NCBI GenBank assembly: GCA_013289765.1
Contig: JABCZI010000008.1
Span: 124,001-188,000 of the forward strand
Length of the DNA stretch: 64,000 nt
Source: Acidobacteriota bacterium
GTDB lineage: Bacteria > Acidobacteriota > Terriglobia > Terriglobales > Acidobacteriaceae
Reading direction: 5' to 3'
The translations under genes and the position numbers were made by a program. Positions 22,629 through 33,201 of the stretch are shown here, in pieces (positions within the stretch are counted from its first letter, which is position 1; each line of letters opens with the position of its first letter). A model generated the notes under the pieces. It saw only the letters and a program-made list of their open reading frames with translations. It was not told the DNA's origin and made no database searches.

Positions 22629-23687
22629 TTAAGCCAACTGGAAAACGATGTGTAACACGACGGTGGAATCGGCTGGCTGGCCATCCCGTATCGCCGGTTT
22701 GAAGTGGATCTGTTGGGCGGCTTTGACAGCGTTGTCATCGAGGCCGTGACCCAATCCGCGCACCACGCGAAGCACACGAAGATTGCCGGAAGCCTCAAGG
22801 ACCACTTCCAGCTGCACTTCACCTTCAATCCGCAAGTTCTTAGCTTCCTGGGTATAAATTGGCGTGGGCTTGGAAATAATTTCCGCAGGCACCGCGCGCG
22901 AAGCGGGTTCTGCCGAATGAGATCGGACCGTGGGCGCAGCGGGAACATCAGCGCTGGCGAAGCCGCCGGATTGAACCGCGCCCGCAGACACCTGCCTGCG
23001 GCCATTTTCGGTGGCCGTACCGCTGCCAAATCCCGAACTGGCCACTACTCCCGGCACGCCTTGGGCTCCGCCCGTACCATTACCGTAGCCTGGGCCCGCT
23101 GGAAGATCGAACGATCCCCGCGCCGCGATATTCACCGCCTTCCCCTCATTGCCACTCTTAGCGGGAACGCCATTGGGATCGCCGAAGCCCCCGGTCTGCA
23201 CCCGGGATGGCGCACGGGCGATCGTAGGGGTGGCGGAACTGCCGGTGGAAAATACGTTCGTTTTAACGGCCTGCTTGGGGATGACAGGTGCGGAATCGAG
23301 GGGTAGAGGATCCAATTTTCTGGAAGCGATGCTGACCGCAGGAGCGGGGGCCAGATCCACTTTCGCTGCAGCTTTCGGCTGGGGCGCGGGAAGCCGCAGG
23401 GCATTGGCGGGTGGGTCGAGATGCGCGACGACCGCCTGCTTTGGAAGATCGGGTAGCGGTTGAGGCCGATGATTGACCGGAACCGGCGTGCTTACCAGTT
23501 GAACCGAACGAAAAGTGTGCTCCGGAGGCGAGACTACTGTCGGATAGAGTAAGCGTACCCACACCAGAAATGTTACGGCCGCAGCTTGCGTTCCAGTGCT
23601 AAAGACGAATTCCCTCCAAGGCGTCTTCGCCTTGGGCAACAGAGAGAAGAGAGTTTCCGGGGCAGAATTGCTCATAACCGCGTCCAC
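22629..23687 (-). CDS. TonB family (energy transducer) protein
   Basis: KPTPIYTQEAKNLRIEGEVQLEVVLEASGNLRVLRVVRGLGHGLDDNAVKAAQQIHFKPA. Confidence 0.88.
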   Translation of the reverse strand: MDAVMSNSAPETLFSLLPKAKTPWREFVFSTGTQAAAVTFLVWVRLLYPTVVSPPEHTFRSVQLVSTPVPVNHRPQPLPDLPKQAVVAHLDPPANALRLPAPQPKAAAKVDLAPAPAVSIASRKLDPLPLDSAPVIPKQAVKTNVFSTGSSATPTIARAPSRVQTGGFGDPNGVPAKSGNEGKAVNIAARGSFDLPAGPGYGNGTGGAQGVPGVVASSGFGSGTATENGRRQVSAGAVQSGGFASADVPAAPTVRSHSAEPASRAVPAEIISKPTPIYTQEAKNLRIEGEVQLEVVLEASGNLRVLRVVRGLGHGLDDNAVKAAQQIHFKPAIRDGQPADSTVVLHIVFQLA

Positions 23688-23943
23688 TACTTAGTTGTCG
23701 AAAACACCCGTTTTGGGTGGAAAGTTTCTCAACTTGCCCACATATTATTTTCGGGCCAGCGTCGATCAAGCGCCCATTTTACTCCTAGACGGCAAAAATA
23801 TGCACACGAAAGGGCATCTTCTTACCCAAGCGGATCCCAACTACTTTGAATGAGTACTTGGATCCAGTGAGGGCTGTGATCGGTCGCCGAAAGAGAAAAG
23901 CTTGCAATTGTCCGGCCAGATCCCTTTATCTCGGCACCTTTGA

Positions 23944-25302
23944 CTAGCAGCGCACGACTTTGGGACTGTCTATCCCTTTGGTCGCGTTGCGGGTATCGAC
24001 GACCAACTGAGCTTCGCCCACAATGTTGCGGTAATCATAATCGGAGTGGTCGGTGACGATCACGACGCAGTCATACTGCCCCAGTTTCTCCAACTCCGTC
24101 CGTTTCATCTGCAGATCGTACTTGCGGCCTTTTCCGATGAAAGGGAAGTAGGGATCATGGTAACTGACCTGGGCTCCTTCCTTTTGCAAAAGTTCGATGA
24201 TGGTGAGCGCCGGAGATTCCCGCAAATCGTCAATATCCCGTTTATAGGCTACGCCAAGGATCAGAACGCGTGCGCCGTTCACTGATTTCTTATGGCCGTT
24301 TAATGCACCGCTCACGGAAGCGAGCACATGATAAGGCATGTTTGTATTGATCTCGCCAGCCAGTTCGATGAAGCGGGTTCGGAAATCCCACTCCTTGGCT
24401 TTCCACGACAGGTAGAACGGATCGACAGGGATGCAGTGCCCACCCAGGCCGGGTCCGGGATAAAAGGGATGAAAGCCAAAAGGTTTGGTGGAAGCGGCTT
24501 CGATAACTTCCCAGATATCGATGCCCATGCGCAAGCAGAGAAGCTTCAATTCGTTGACCAACGCAATGTTGACGCAGCGGTAGATATTCTCCAACAGCTT
24601 CGTCATTTCGGCCGCAGCCGGGGATGAGACCGGCACCGTGCGATGAAAGATGGATCCATACAGAGCTCCGGCGAGCTCGGAAGCCTGCGGATTCACTCCT
24701 CCGACCACTTTCGGGATATCGCGGCGCGCTACCGTGGTGTTACCAGGGTCCTCGCGTTCGGGAGAGAACGCGGCATAGAAGTTTTTCTCTGTGCTTGAGG
24801 GGCCGCGGGCAGCCTTCAGGCCGTTCTTGTTCTCCTGCTCCAGAATTGGCACCATGACTTCTTCCGTAGTGCCAGGGTAGGTTGTGCTCTCGAGGATCAC
24901 CAGCTGACCGGGCTGCAAATGTGGCGCAATGGCGTGCGTCGTATCGGTAATAAAGCTCAGATCCGGTTCGTGATATTGATTGAGGGGGGTGGGAACGCAG
25001 ATGATGATGGCGTCCATCTCAACGATTCGGGAATAATCGGCGGTGGCCGAAAAGCCCTGCGACTTCGCCGCTTGAATCTCTTCTTTGCTGATGCGATAGA
25101 TGTAAGATCCGCCTTGGGCCAGGGTATCGACCTTGCGCTGATCAATATCAAAACCGGTGACGGCGAACTTTTGTTCGCTGAAAAGCAGGGCTAGGGGTAG
25201 TCCCACATAGCCTAGTCCGATGATTCCGACCCGGGCTTTGCGCTGCTGGATGTTGTTCTTGAGTTGATCGACTGAGCGAGTTCCGGCAGAGAGATTGGTC
25301 AT
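23944..25302 (-). CDS. Nucleotide sugar dehydrogenase (UDP-glucose/GDP-mannose DH family)
   Basis: VGIIGLGYVGLPLALLFSEQKFAVTGFDID; PGPGLGGHCIPVDPFYL. Confidence 0.92.
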   Translation of the reverse strand: MTNLSAGTRSVDQLKNNIQQRKARVGIIGLGYVGLPLALLFSEQKFAVTGFDIDQRKVDTLAQGGSYIYRISKEEIQAAKSQGFSATADYSRIVEMDAIIICVPTPLNQYHEPDLSFITDTTHAIAPHLQPGQLVILESTTYPGTTEEVMVPILEQENKNGLKAARGPSSTEKNFYAAFSPEREDPGNTTVARRDIPKVVGGVNPQASELAGALYGSIFHRTVPVSSPAAAEMTKLLENIYRCVNIALVNELKLLCLRMGIDIWEVIEAASTKPFGFHPFYPGPGLGGHCIPVDPFYLSWKAKEWDFRTRFIELAGEINTNMPYHVLASVSGALNGHKKSVNGARVLILGVAYKRDIDDLRESPALTIIELLQKEGAQVSYHDPYFPFIGKGRKYDLQMKRTELEKLGQYDCVVIVTDHSDYDYRNIVGEAQLVVDTRNATKGIDSPKVVRC

Positions 25303-25432
25303 CGTTGCGACAGGGTTTCTTTCGGTGAGGTGAACTGCGGCTTTGATTCTAGCACGCAGTTATGCCACGACGTGGCGTGTGGATCGCTTAGAACTGTCAG
25401 CGATCAGGCTGCATCTTCGGAGCTGAGAACTT

Positions 25433-26029
25433 ATGAACAGGGAAAGAGGGCGGCGCCGTACGTGGGTGCTGGCGCTGGTTTTGGCGGGAGGTTTGTTGGT
25501 CGTACTGGGTGCTAGAGCGGGCAGGTTTCTGGTAGTGGATGCGCCTCAGCCCTCCGATGTGATCGTGGTCCTGGCGGGTGAAGCTTATCATCGCCCACAA
25601 CGCGCGCTCCAACTTCTAACGCAAGGGTTTGGACAGCGAGTTGTGCTGGATGTTCCGAGCACTACCAAAATCTACGAATTCACCCAGATTCAGTTAGCCG
25701 AGAACTATGTTCACGACTTACCTCAGGGAGCGGCGATTACCATTTGCCCAATCCAGGGACTGTCAACCCGGGACGAAGCGAAGGAGTTAAAGAAGTGCTT
25801 GCCGCGCGGGGACGAGCCACGAGTGCTGATCGTGACCTCCGATTTTCACACTCGCCGGGCGCTGAGTGTTTTTCGGCGCGAGCTTCCTGGGCACTCTTAT
25901 GCAGTGGCAGCTTCCCGGGACGAACAGCAATTTGGCCTGCAATGGTGGACGCATCGGCAATGGGCGAAAACTTTCATCGACGAATGGCTGCGACTCATCT
26001 GGTGGGAAGGCGTCGACAAGTGGCGCTGA
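25433..26029 (+). CDS. YdcF/ElyC (DUF218) family protein
   Basis: PQPSDVIVVLAGEAYHRPQRALQLLTQGFGQRVVLDVP...STRDEAKELKKCL. Confidence 0.75.
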   Translation: MNRERGRRRTWVLALVLAGGLLVVLGARAGRFLVVDAPQPSDVIVVLAGEAYHRPQRALQLLTQGFGQRVVLDVPSTTKIYEFTQIQLAENYVHDLPQGAAITICPIQGLSTRDEAKELKKCLPRGDEPRVLIVTSDFHTRRALSVFRRELPGHSYAVAASRDEQQFGLQWWTHRQWAKTFIDEWLRLIWWEGVDKWR

Positions 26030-26178
26030 CATGTTGCCGAAATGCCTGACAGACAGGCTTTCGGAACAAAGTTTTCCACCGGTGAACCATGCCGACCGAT
26101 ACAAAAGCCATTGACTGTCAGCAACATGGAGGTTACCATGCGGTAACGGTGACTCAAACGGTATCCAGGGAGCGTAGG

Positions 26179-26835
26179 ATGGGCATGCCTGCTGTTCGCA
26201 GGATTGTGAGTTATTTGCTGCTGCTGAGTTTGCCTTCTTTTCTGTTTGCCGCCGATTCCGGGGCGGCTATGCTTTATGCCAATGGGGCTGCCTGGCTGAA
26301 TGGCAGTCACGTGCCAAACTCCTCCGCCATTTTTGCCGGTGACCTGGTTCAGACTCGAGCCGATGCTGCGGCCGACATCCATGCCTCAGGCTCCTCCATC
26401 ATGGTTCTCGGTGGTTCTCTTATTAAATTCGAAGGGGTTTCGTTGAATGTGGAACATGGAGGGGTGTCGGTCTCCACCTCCAAAGGCATTGCCACCACTG
26501 CTGGGGATGTTCGTGTAACGCCGGTATCCAATGCGTGGACCGAATTTAATGTGACCGATATTGACGGCACGGTCCGAATCGCCGCGCGCAAGGGAGATGT
26601 AGTTGTCACCGACGACAGCGGTGCGGTCACTTTGCCGCAAGGCCAGGAGACTACGCGGGACGAACAGTCCTCCGAGAAAAAGAAAAAGAAACGGGTAGCC
26701 GGAGCTGTTCCAGCAGCCGGCGGCGGTGTGCTGAACTCCCCGGTCGCAATCGGTATAGGAGCCGCAGCCATTGCCGGGGTAACAATTTGGGTGCTGACCA
26801 GAAGCGATCAGCCCATTAGTCCGAACGTGCCTTAG
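26179..26835 (+). CDS. FecR-domain-like secreted protein
   Basis: Signal peptide; VPNSSAIFAGDLVQTRADAAADIHASGSSIMVLGGSLIKFEG. Confidence 0.55.
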   Translation: MGMPAVRRIVSYLLLLSLPSFLFAADSGAAMLYANGAAWLNGSHVPNSSAIFAGDLVQTRADAAADIHASGSSIMVLGGSLIKFEGVSLNVEHGGVSVSTSKGIATTAGDVRVTPVSNAWTEFNVTDIDGTVRIAARKGDVVVTDDSGAVTLPQGQETTRDEQSSEKKKKKRVAGAVPAAGGGVLNSPVAIGIGAAAIAGVTIWVLTRSDQPISPNVP

Positions 26836-26869
26836 CCTTCAGCGCTGCTCTGTTCCAGTTGAATTGTTT

Positions 26870-26897
26870 GAGCCGTCCGGCCGGAGCCGGACGGCTC
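26870..26897 (+). terminator. Rho-independent terminator
   Basis: gagccgtccgg...ccggacggctc then gctagttttt. Confidence 0.8.
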
Positions 26898-26958
26898 GCT
26901 AGTTTTTGCGGCAAAACTCAGAGAGAAGTTTGGTGTGCGAAGTTTGGAGTAAGAAAAG

Positions 26959-28383
26959 TTGAGCACGCAAATCAAGTTTGGCACCTCCGGCTGGCGAGCC
27001 GTCATGGCGGAAGACTTTACCTTCGCTAACGTTCGGCGCGCTCTGGTGGGCATTGCCCGCTACGTGGCGGGGCGGAAGAAACAGGGCGCGCGAGTGATTG
27101 TGGGGCGCGACCCTCGGTTTCTGGGCGAAACGTTTTGTTCCATGGCCTCAGATATTCTGGCCGGGCACGGCGTTACGCCGGTTATGGTCGGCGAACCTGC
27201 GCCCACGCCGGCATTTGCGTATGCCGTTCTCCAAGCGAAGGCCGATGGCGTCATCAACTTTACCGCCTCGCATAATCCTCCGGAATATAACGGCATAAAG
27301 TTCTCGACTCCGGATGGTTGCCCGGCGCTGCCCGACGTCACTAAAAAGATTGAAGCTGAAATTCATCCGGGAGACACCGCGGCCTCTTCATCGAGAAACA
27401 TCGGCAATGGCGACGGCAACGCTGGGTCAGCTGAAGAATCTTTGGATGTGAAGCCGGGATACTTGAAGCGCCTGGCGGAGATCGTCGATCTGGAAGTGAT
27501 CCGCAAAGCGAACTTGCAGGTATGTTTCGATCCTATGTGGGGTGCTGCGCGTGGATACTCCGACGGCGTCTTGCGCGAGGCCGGAGTGAAAGTTACTACG
27601 GTCCACGACTATCGGGACGTCTTGTTCGGGGGCCACGCGCCAGAACCGGACGACCATCTGCTGGAAACTCTGCGCGAAAAAATGCGGAAGACGAAAGCTC
27701 ACATCGGAATTGCCACCGACGGCGATGCCGATCGGTTCGGAATTGTCGATGCGGACGGGACGTTCCTGCAGCCGAACTATGTGTTCGCGTTGCTATTCGA
27801 CTATTTGGTGGAAACGCGGGAATGGAAAAATGGCGTGGCCAAGTCAGTGGTCACAACGAATCTCATTAACGCCATCGCCAAAGCGCGCGGCGTGGAACTG
27901 CACGAAACCCCGGTGGGGTTCAAATATATCGGCGAACTGATCATGCAGGATAAAATTGCGATCGGCGGCGAAGAGAGCGCCGGACTTTCGATCCGTCATC
28001 ATGTGCCTGAAAAAGATGGCGTGCTGGCGGGAGTGCTTTGTTGCGAGATGGTCGCGCGCCGGGGTAAATCGTTGGGCGAGCAACTCAAAGAATTATGTAA
28101 CCAAGTTGGTTCCTACTATCCCGAGCGACAGAACTTTCGCTTGACGCCCGAGGTGAAAGAGAAGTTCACTGAGAAGATAAGGTCTGACCCGCGAGAGTTC
28201 AGTGGGCGCGCGGTCAGCCAAGTGGTTCGTACCGACGGGTTGAAGCTGCTATTCGAGGACGGCTCCTGGGTCTGTTATCGGCTTTCAGGCACTGAGCCGG
28301 TAGTTCGAGTCTATTCTGAGGCGCGAAGTGAACCGGATCTGGTGAAGTTGAGCGGGGCGGCCAAGCAATGGATTTTCGAATAA
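26959..28383 (+). CDS. Phosphoglucomutase/phosphomannomutase
   Basis: INFTASHNPPEYNGIKFS active site; ATDGDADRFGIVD metal loop. Confidence 0.92.
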   Translation: MSTQIKFGTSGWRAVMAEDFTFANVRRALVGIARYVAGRKKQGARVIVGRDPRFLGETFCSMASDILAGHGVTPVMVGEPAPTPAFAYAVLQAKADGVINFTASHNPPEYNGIKFSTPDGCPALPDVTKKIEAEIHPGDTAASSSRNIGNGDGNAGSAEESLDVKPGYLKRLAEIVDLEVIRKANLQVCFDPMWGAARGYSDGVLREAGVKVTTVHDYRDVLFGGHAPEPDDHLLETLREKMRKTKAHIGIATDGDADRFGIVDADGTFLQPNYVFALLFDYLVETREWKNGVAKSVVTTNLINAIAKARGVELHETPVGFKYIGELIMQDKIAIGGEESAGLSIRHHVPEKDGVLAGVLCCEMVARRGKSLGEQLKELCNQVGSYYPERQNFRLTPEVKEKFTEKIRSDPREFSGRAVSQVVRTDGLKLLFEDGSWVCYRLSGTEPVVRVYSEARSEPDLVKLSGAAKQWIFE

Positions 28384-28397
28384 AAAATATTTCAAGA

Positions 28398-28835
28398 ATG
28401 CGCCGCTTTCCCAGCCACGAGGACGGAATGCGCGCCATGGCCCAAAGGGCGCCGCAGGCCGAGGCAATAGCAGCCTCGTGCATTGAACGTTTTCGTCCCT
28501 GGGCGGAGCAAGTGTATGCCTTGCGCCGGCGTATTGCCACGATCACCGTCGCCGTGCTGGCAGGCCTGCTGTTCGTGCACGTAATGATTGGCGCGAACGG
28601 CATGGTTGTCTACAAGCAGAAGCGGGCAGAATATGAATCGCTGCAAAAGCGCATCGCGCTGGAGCAGCAAGAAAACGAACTCTACGCCCAGCAGATTCGT
28701 GGATTGAAATCCGACGCGAAAGCCATCGAGAAAGAAGCGCGCGAGCAGTTACGCTACGCCCGTCCTGGAGAGTATGTGTACGTCCCGCCGGCATCGGCGA
28801 CTGCCGCGCCAGTGAGTCATTCCGCGAGGAACTAG
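28398..28835 (+). CDS. Septum formation initiator (FtsB/DivIC-like)
   Basis: Single TM followed by coiled coil KRAEYESLQKRIALEQQENELYAQQIRGLKSDAKAIEKEAREQLRYARPGEYVY. Confidence 0.75.
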   Translation: MRRFPSHEDGMRAMAQRAPQAEAIAASCIERFRPWAEQVYALRRRIATITVAVLAGLLFVHVMIGANGMVVYKQKRAEYESLQKRIALEQQENELYAQQIRGLKSDAKAIEKEAREQLRYARPGEYVYVPPASATAAPVSHSARN

Positions 28836-28893
28836 TCGTTTCATTCAGCACTACCTCTAGTTATGTTCCGCAAGTAATGGCTGTTAGGAAAGG

Positions 28894-29045
28894 ATTCGTA
28901 TCAGGGCATCGCTTCAGCGATGCCATCAAAGCCGACAATTCTGAACGGCTTTAGCCGCCGGGTGTGCCGCTAGGCACAGCGGATAAAAGCTTGGATAATC
29001 TATTTGCTTTTGACGGCATGCCTGAAGGCATGCCCTGATACGAAT
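28894..29045. repeat. REP/MITE-like element with long terminal inverted repeats
   Basis: attcgtatcagggcat... ...atgccctgatacgaat ends; internal ggcatcgcttcagcgatgcc palindromes. Confidence 0.8.
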
Positions 29046-29166
29046 CGCTGCAAATGCATGACACCGAACCGTTTCCTCTGTGGTATAGTTCGGGACGTTA
29101 AGCGACTTTCTGCGGCATGGAACGGCGATCGCTACAGCACGATCGCAACATCTAAAGGAGAAACCG

Positions 29167-29499
29167 GTGATGAGAAAAGTTCTAGTGCTTTGTCTCGCAA
29201 TTTGTTTCGTGTTCGCCCTGACGGCTCTGGCATTTGACGAAATGGGGAAGAGCACGACTGTGAACGGGTGGGTAAGCGATAGCAAGTGCGGCGCCAAGGG
29301 CGCAAATGCGAGCGCCGAGGCGTGCACGAAAAAGTGCCTGGCTGCCGGCGAGAAGGTGGTCATCGTTACCGATAAGGATCAGAAAGTTTTGATGGTGGAT
29401 AATCCTGACGCGCTGAAGGGCCACGAGGGACACCATATTGCCGTGACCGGACACGTGAGCAAGGACTCGATTCACGTAGACAGCATGAAGATGCTCTGA
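29167..29499 (+). CDS. Small secreted protein
   Basis: Signal peptide; VNGWVSDSKCGAKGANASAEACTKKCLAAGEKVVIVTDKDQKVLMV. Confidence 0.65.
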   Translation: MMRKVLVLCLAICFVFALTALAFDEMGKSTTVNGWVSDSKCGAKGANASAEACTKKCLAAGEKVVIVTDKDQKVLMVDNPDALKGHEGHHIAVTGHVSKDSIHVDSMKML

Positions 29500-29520
29500 G
29501 CAATATCGCTAAAATTCAAT

Positions 29521-29538
29521 GGGCGGCTGCGGCCGCCC
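29521..29538 (+). terminator. Terminator hairpin
   Basis: gggcggctgcggccgccctttattttt. Confidence 0.7.
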
Positions 29539-29614
29539 TTTATTTTTAGCACTACATATTTGTGACTGATGCCGAGGGCAGGACGCCCTTGGAACATCCG
29601 ACGGGAATCCCACG

Positions 29615-30388
29615 CTACCGAACTACGCCTTCCAGCGGGGAACTGGCCGTGGCATAGAGTTTTTTCGGCATGCGTCCAGCGAGATAGGCTTGGCGTCCGG
29701 CTATAACCCCATGGCGCATGGCTTCCGCCATCAGTACCGGATCCTGTGCGTTGGCAATGCCGGTATTCATGAGCACAGCATCGGCGCCAAGTTCCATTGC
29801 GATCGCCGCGTCGGACGCGGTGCCCACGCCTGCATCCACTATCAGCGGAACGTTGGTGATCATTTCGCGCAGAATGCGGATGTGAGCCTGATTCTGAATG
29901 CCCATACCGCTGCCGATCGGCGCACCCAGCGGCATTACCGCGGCAGCCCCTGCATCGATCAAACGTTTGGCGAAGACAATGTCATCGGAGGTGTAAGGCA
30001 AAACCGTGAAACCTTCGCTCACCAGGATGCGTGTCGCTTCGAGCGTGGCTTGAACATCTGGGTAAAGCGTAGCCTGATCCCCGATGACTTCGAGTTTCAC
30101 CCAGTCGGAGAGTCCCACTTCGCGGCCGAGTCGCGCGGCGCGTACAGCTTCGTCCGCCGTATAGCAGCCGGCAGTGTTGGGCAGAAGGAAATATTTCTTG
30201 GGATCAATGTAGTCGAGCAAAGATTCTTTGCTGCGGTCGAGGTTCACCCTGCGCACAGCGACGGTAACCATGTCCGCTCCGCTGGCTTCGAGCGCGCGGG
30301 CGGTTTCCTGCGGGGATTTATATTTTCCCGTGCCGACGATCAGGCGCGAGCGGAAGGAGCGGCCGGCGATAACCAGTGAGTCGGTCAT
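29615..30388 (-). CDS. thiG: Thiazole synthase
   Basis: [62 protein letters not shown]. Confidence 0.95.
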   Translation of the reverse strand: MTDSLVIAGRSFRSRLIVGTGKYKSPQETARALEASGADMVTVAVRRVNLDRSKESLLDYIDPKKYFLLPNTAGCYTADEAVRAARLGREVGLSDWVKLEVIGDQATLYPDVQATLEATRILVSEGFTVLPYTSDDIVFAKRLIDAGAAAVMPLGAPIGSGMGIQNQAHIRILREMITNVPLIVDAGVGTASDAAIAMELGADAVLMNTGIANAQDPVLMAEAMRHGVIAGRQAYLAGRMPKKLYATASSPLEGVVR

Positions 30389-30467
30389 GACCCCTTATTG
30401 TAAACCGAGTCGGCGCGATATCGACCTGCGCTCGACGGGTAGCCGAAGCGTGGCTGGTGCTTGGGAC

Positions 30468-32270
30468 CTATGGAGGATTGACGGTCTCCGCTTCGGCGTA
30501 GAGTTCGTCGATCTGGTCGCGGTAGCGCTCTTCGATTACGCGGCGGCGCAGTTTCATCGTGGGCGTAAGGGCGCCGTTATCAGGAGTAAATTCGTCAGGT
30601 ACAAGCAGCACACGTTTGAGCTTTTCGAATCGCGCCAGGTTCTGATTCACCCCTTCCACAATTTCCTGATAGAGCGCCTGCACTTTCGGATGAGCTGTTA
30701 ATTCGGCTCGCGAAGAAAAAATAACGTCCTCGCTTCGAGCCCAATCCTCAAGAAGTGCGAAATTGGGCGAAAGAATTACACAAGCGAACTTGCGTTTATC
30801 TCCGACGATAGCAGCGGTTCCAACCAAGGGATTCAGTTTGAGCGAGTTCTCAATCGGCTGCGGCGCGATGAACTTGCCGCCTGAAGTTTTAATTAATTCT
30901 TTCTTGCGGTCGGTAACTGAGAGATATCCATCGGCGTCGACGTTGCCAATGTCTCCGGTCTTAAACCATTCGTCGAGAAATGCATTCTGGGTTTCGTCAG
31001 GGCGGTTCCAATATCCCTTGAACACGGAAGGGCCTCGCACCAGAATCTCCCCGTCGTCGGCGATGCGAACTTCAAGATTCGGAAGAATCTTGCCAACCGT
31101 GCCAATGCGGTGATTGACCGGGGTATTCACCGCGATCACCGGAGAAGTTTCGGTCAAGCCGTAGCCCTCGTGAATGCGGATGCCAACGCTGGCGTACCAC
31201 TCTGCCAGTTCGCGGCCCAGAGGCGCGCCCCCTGAGATAAAAGTCTCGACCTTTCCCCCCATGCCAGCGCGAATTTTCGAGAAGACCAGTTTGTTGGCAA
31301 GCTTCCAGCTTGGCGAAGCTGGAGTTTTCCCCGCTAGAATTGCAGCCTTGTTGTCCCGACCAACGGAAAGCGCCCATTGGTAAATCGCGCGCTTGGGAAA
31401 GCCCCGGGCTGTCATCTCGGTTTTGGCATAAACCTTTTCGTAAACTCTAGGGACAGAAACGCATACGGTCGGACGCACCTCCAGCAGCGTCGCGGGAAGA
31501 TTCTCCATCAAAGGACAGTAGGCTAAAGTGACCCCGTGATAAAGCAGGGTGAAATCCACGTGACGCGCCGTCACGTGCGAAAGCGGAAGAAAAGACACGC
31601 TTATCAGCCCGGGATGCATTTCGAAGCCCAGTAGCGAATAATTGATATTCGAAGCCATGTTGCCATGTGTCAGCATGACGCCCTTGGAAATTCCGGTGGT
31701 GCCTGAAGTGTAGATAATTGTCGCGAGATCGTCGGGCTGAATCGAGCGCGCGGCAGCTTCGGCTTGCGGATCAAGTTCGCTGGCGCCCTCGTCGAAGAAT
31801 TGATTCATTAGCTGGCAGTTCGACGCCGCGCCGCTCGGGAGTTCAACGCGATCCATTTCAACGCGATCCATGACGACAATTCTGCGAACCTGGGTCTGCG
31901 GGAGGATCGATTGCACTTTTTGCAGCTGATGCTCAGTGGAGAGGAAAACGACGCTGGCGCCGGAGTCGCGCAAAGTATAGGCGGTTTGTTCCGGAGTCAG
32001 CGTGGCATAGACGGGAACGGTGATGGCACCGAGCAGCAGAATCGCGAAGTCAGCGGTGGACCACTCGGGACGATTCTCGCTCAGGATCGCGACGCGATCT
32101 CCCTTGCGGACACCCAATTTCTGCAGCGCGCGCACGGTTCCAGCCACATTGCTGCGGAGTTGGGACGACGAAATAGGCCGCCATTCTCCGTCCTCGCGAT
32201 GGAGCATTGCCCGCTCGAGATTGCGCTCAACGGCTGCAAAGAAGACATCGTTCAGGGTAGAGAGACTCAT
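30468..32270 (-). CDS. Long-chain acyl-CoA synthetase (AMP-forming)
   Basis: IIYTSGTTGISKGVMLTHGNM; GYGLTETSPVIAVN; TGDIGNVDADGYLSVTDRKKELIKTSGGK. Confidence 0.93.
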   Translation of the reverse strand: MSLSTLNDVFFAAVERNLERAMLHREDGEWRPISSSQLRSNVAGTVRALQKLGVRKGDRVAILSENRPEWSTADFAILLLGAITVPVYATLTPEQTAYTLRDSGASVVFLSTEHQLQKVQSILPQTQVRRIVVMDRVEMDRVELPSGAASNCQLMNQFFDEGASELDPQAEAAARSIQPDDLATIIYTSGTTGISKGVMLTHGNMASNINYSLLGFEMHPGLISVSFLPLSHVTARHVDFTLLYHGVTLAYCPLMENLPATLLEVRPTVCVSVPRVYEKVYAKTEMTARGFPKRAIYQWALSVGRDNKAAILAGKTPASPSWKLANKLVFSKIRAGMGGKVETFISGGAPLGRELAEWYASVGIRIHEGYGLTETSPVIAVNTPVNHRIGTVGKILPNLEVRIADDGEILVRGPSVFKGYWNRPDETQNAFLDEWFKTGDIGNVDADGYLSVTDRKKELIKTSGGKFIAPQPIENSLKLNPLVGTAAIVGDKRKFACVILSPNFALLEDWARSEDVIFSSRAELTAHPKVQALYQEIVEGVNQNLARFEKLKRVLLVPDEFTPDNGALTPTMKLRRRVIEERYRDQIDELYAEAETVNPP

Positions 32271-32446
32271 AGACTATGACTTTGAACTGAACCTGAATCT
32301 ACTGGTTTATGGTGGCCCAGGGCAATGCGAAAGGTCTGGCGGCAGGGTACTCATTGAGCATCCGGAACCCAGAATGACAATCCGACTCGAAAATTACAAT
32401 GTCTCCGCGTGAAGTGAATTATCATCATTTGCCAGGAGGATATTGA

Positions 32447-33022
32447 ATGCAGAGAAAATTGCCAAGGGTGTTACAGGCGGCGCTGCTCGCAGGTGCGATG
32501 ACGGTAGCGATTGCCGCTCCGGCTCGTGCACAAACCAAGCAACCGGAGAGTGCTTCCATGCCAAAGGTTGGCGACATGGCTCCGGATTTCAAGCTGAACT
32601 ATTTCGATGGGACTAATTCGAAAGAAGTTTCATTGAGCCAGTACCGCGGCAAGAAAAATGTGGTTCTTGGATTTTTCATCTTCGCTTTCACCGGTGGTTG
32701 AACGGCTCAAATGAAAGCTCTCCAGCAAGATCTGAAACGGCTGGAAGCTACCGACACCCAGGTTCTGGGTGTAAGCGTGGATAGTGCCTTCGCGAATAAA
32801 GCCTTTGCCGATCAAATTGGAGTTACGTTTCCGCTGCTCAGCGATTGGGGCGGAGAAGTTACACGTGAGTATGGAATCTATCTGAGTAAATACAAGGCTG
32901 CCCGCCGGGTGAACTTTCTGATTGGAAAAGATGGGAAGATCCTGGAAGAACAAGTAGATAATGCAGCAATCGATCCGACGAAGATTGTCGATACCTGCGA
33001 GAGGCCGAAGCTGAAGAATTAG
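32447..33022 (+). CDS. Peroxiredoxin (AhpC/TSA family) with in-frame UGA at 32699-32701, candidate selenoprotein
   Basis: ORFs 32447-32701 and 32711-33022 are in the same frame; readthrough gives [10 protein letters not shown](U)[28 protein letters not shown] with U at the TxxC peroxidatic Cys. Confidence 0.82.
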
Positions 33023-33201
33023 ATCGGAACCGGGCTCCCGGCGGCCGGTTCCCGGCATCCGGGCGGGCCCGGTTGCGCTAACAATGAATCTCGTTCCTTT
33101 CACCTTTCCATCCCAGTAGTCCAGTTCGGAAAGCACGTTTGACGCAGGCTGCCCGCATCAGGTCTGATAGGGGGTCGCGTCCGTGTCTTTGCCATGTTCC
33201 C

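Noticed and set aside
32447-32701. Peroxiredoxin as a simple pseudogene truncated by a stop
   Set aside because: The stop is UGA exactly at the catalytic Cys position, with the downstream frame and domain intact; recoding is more likely.
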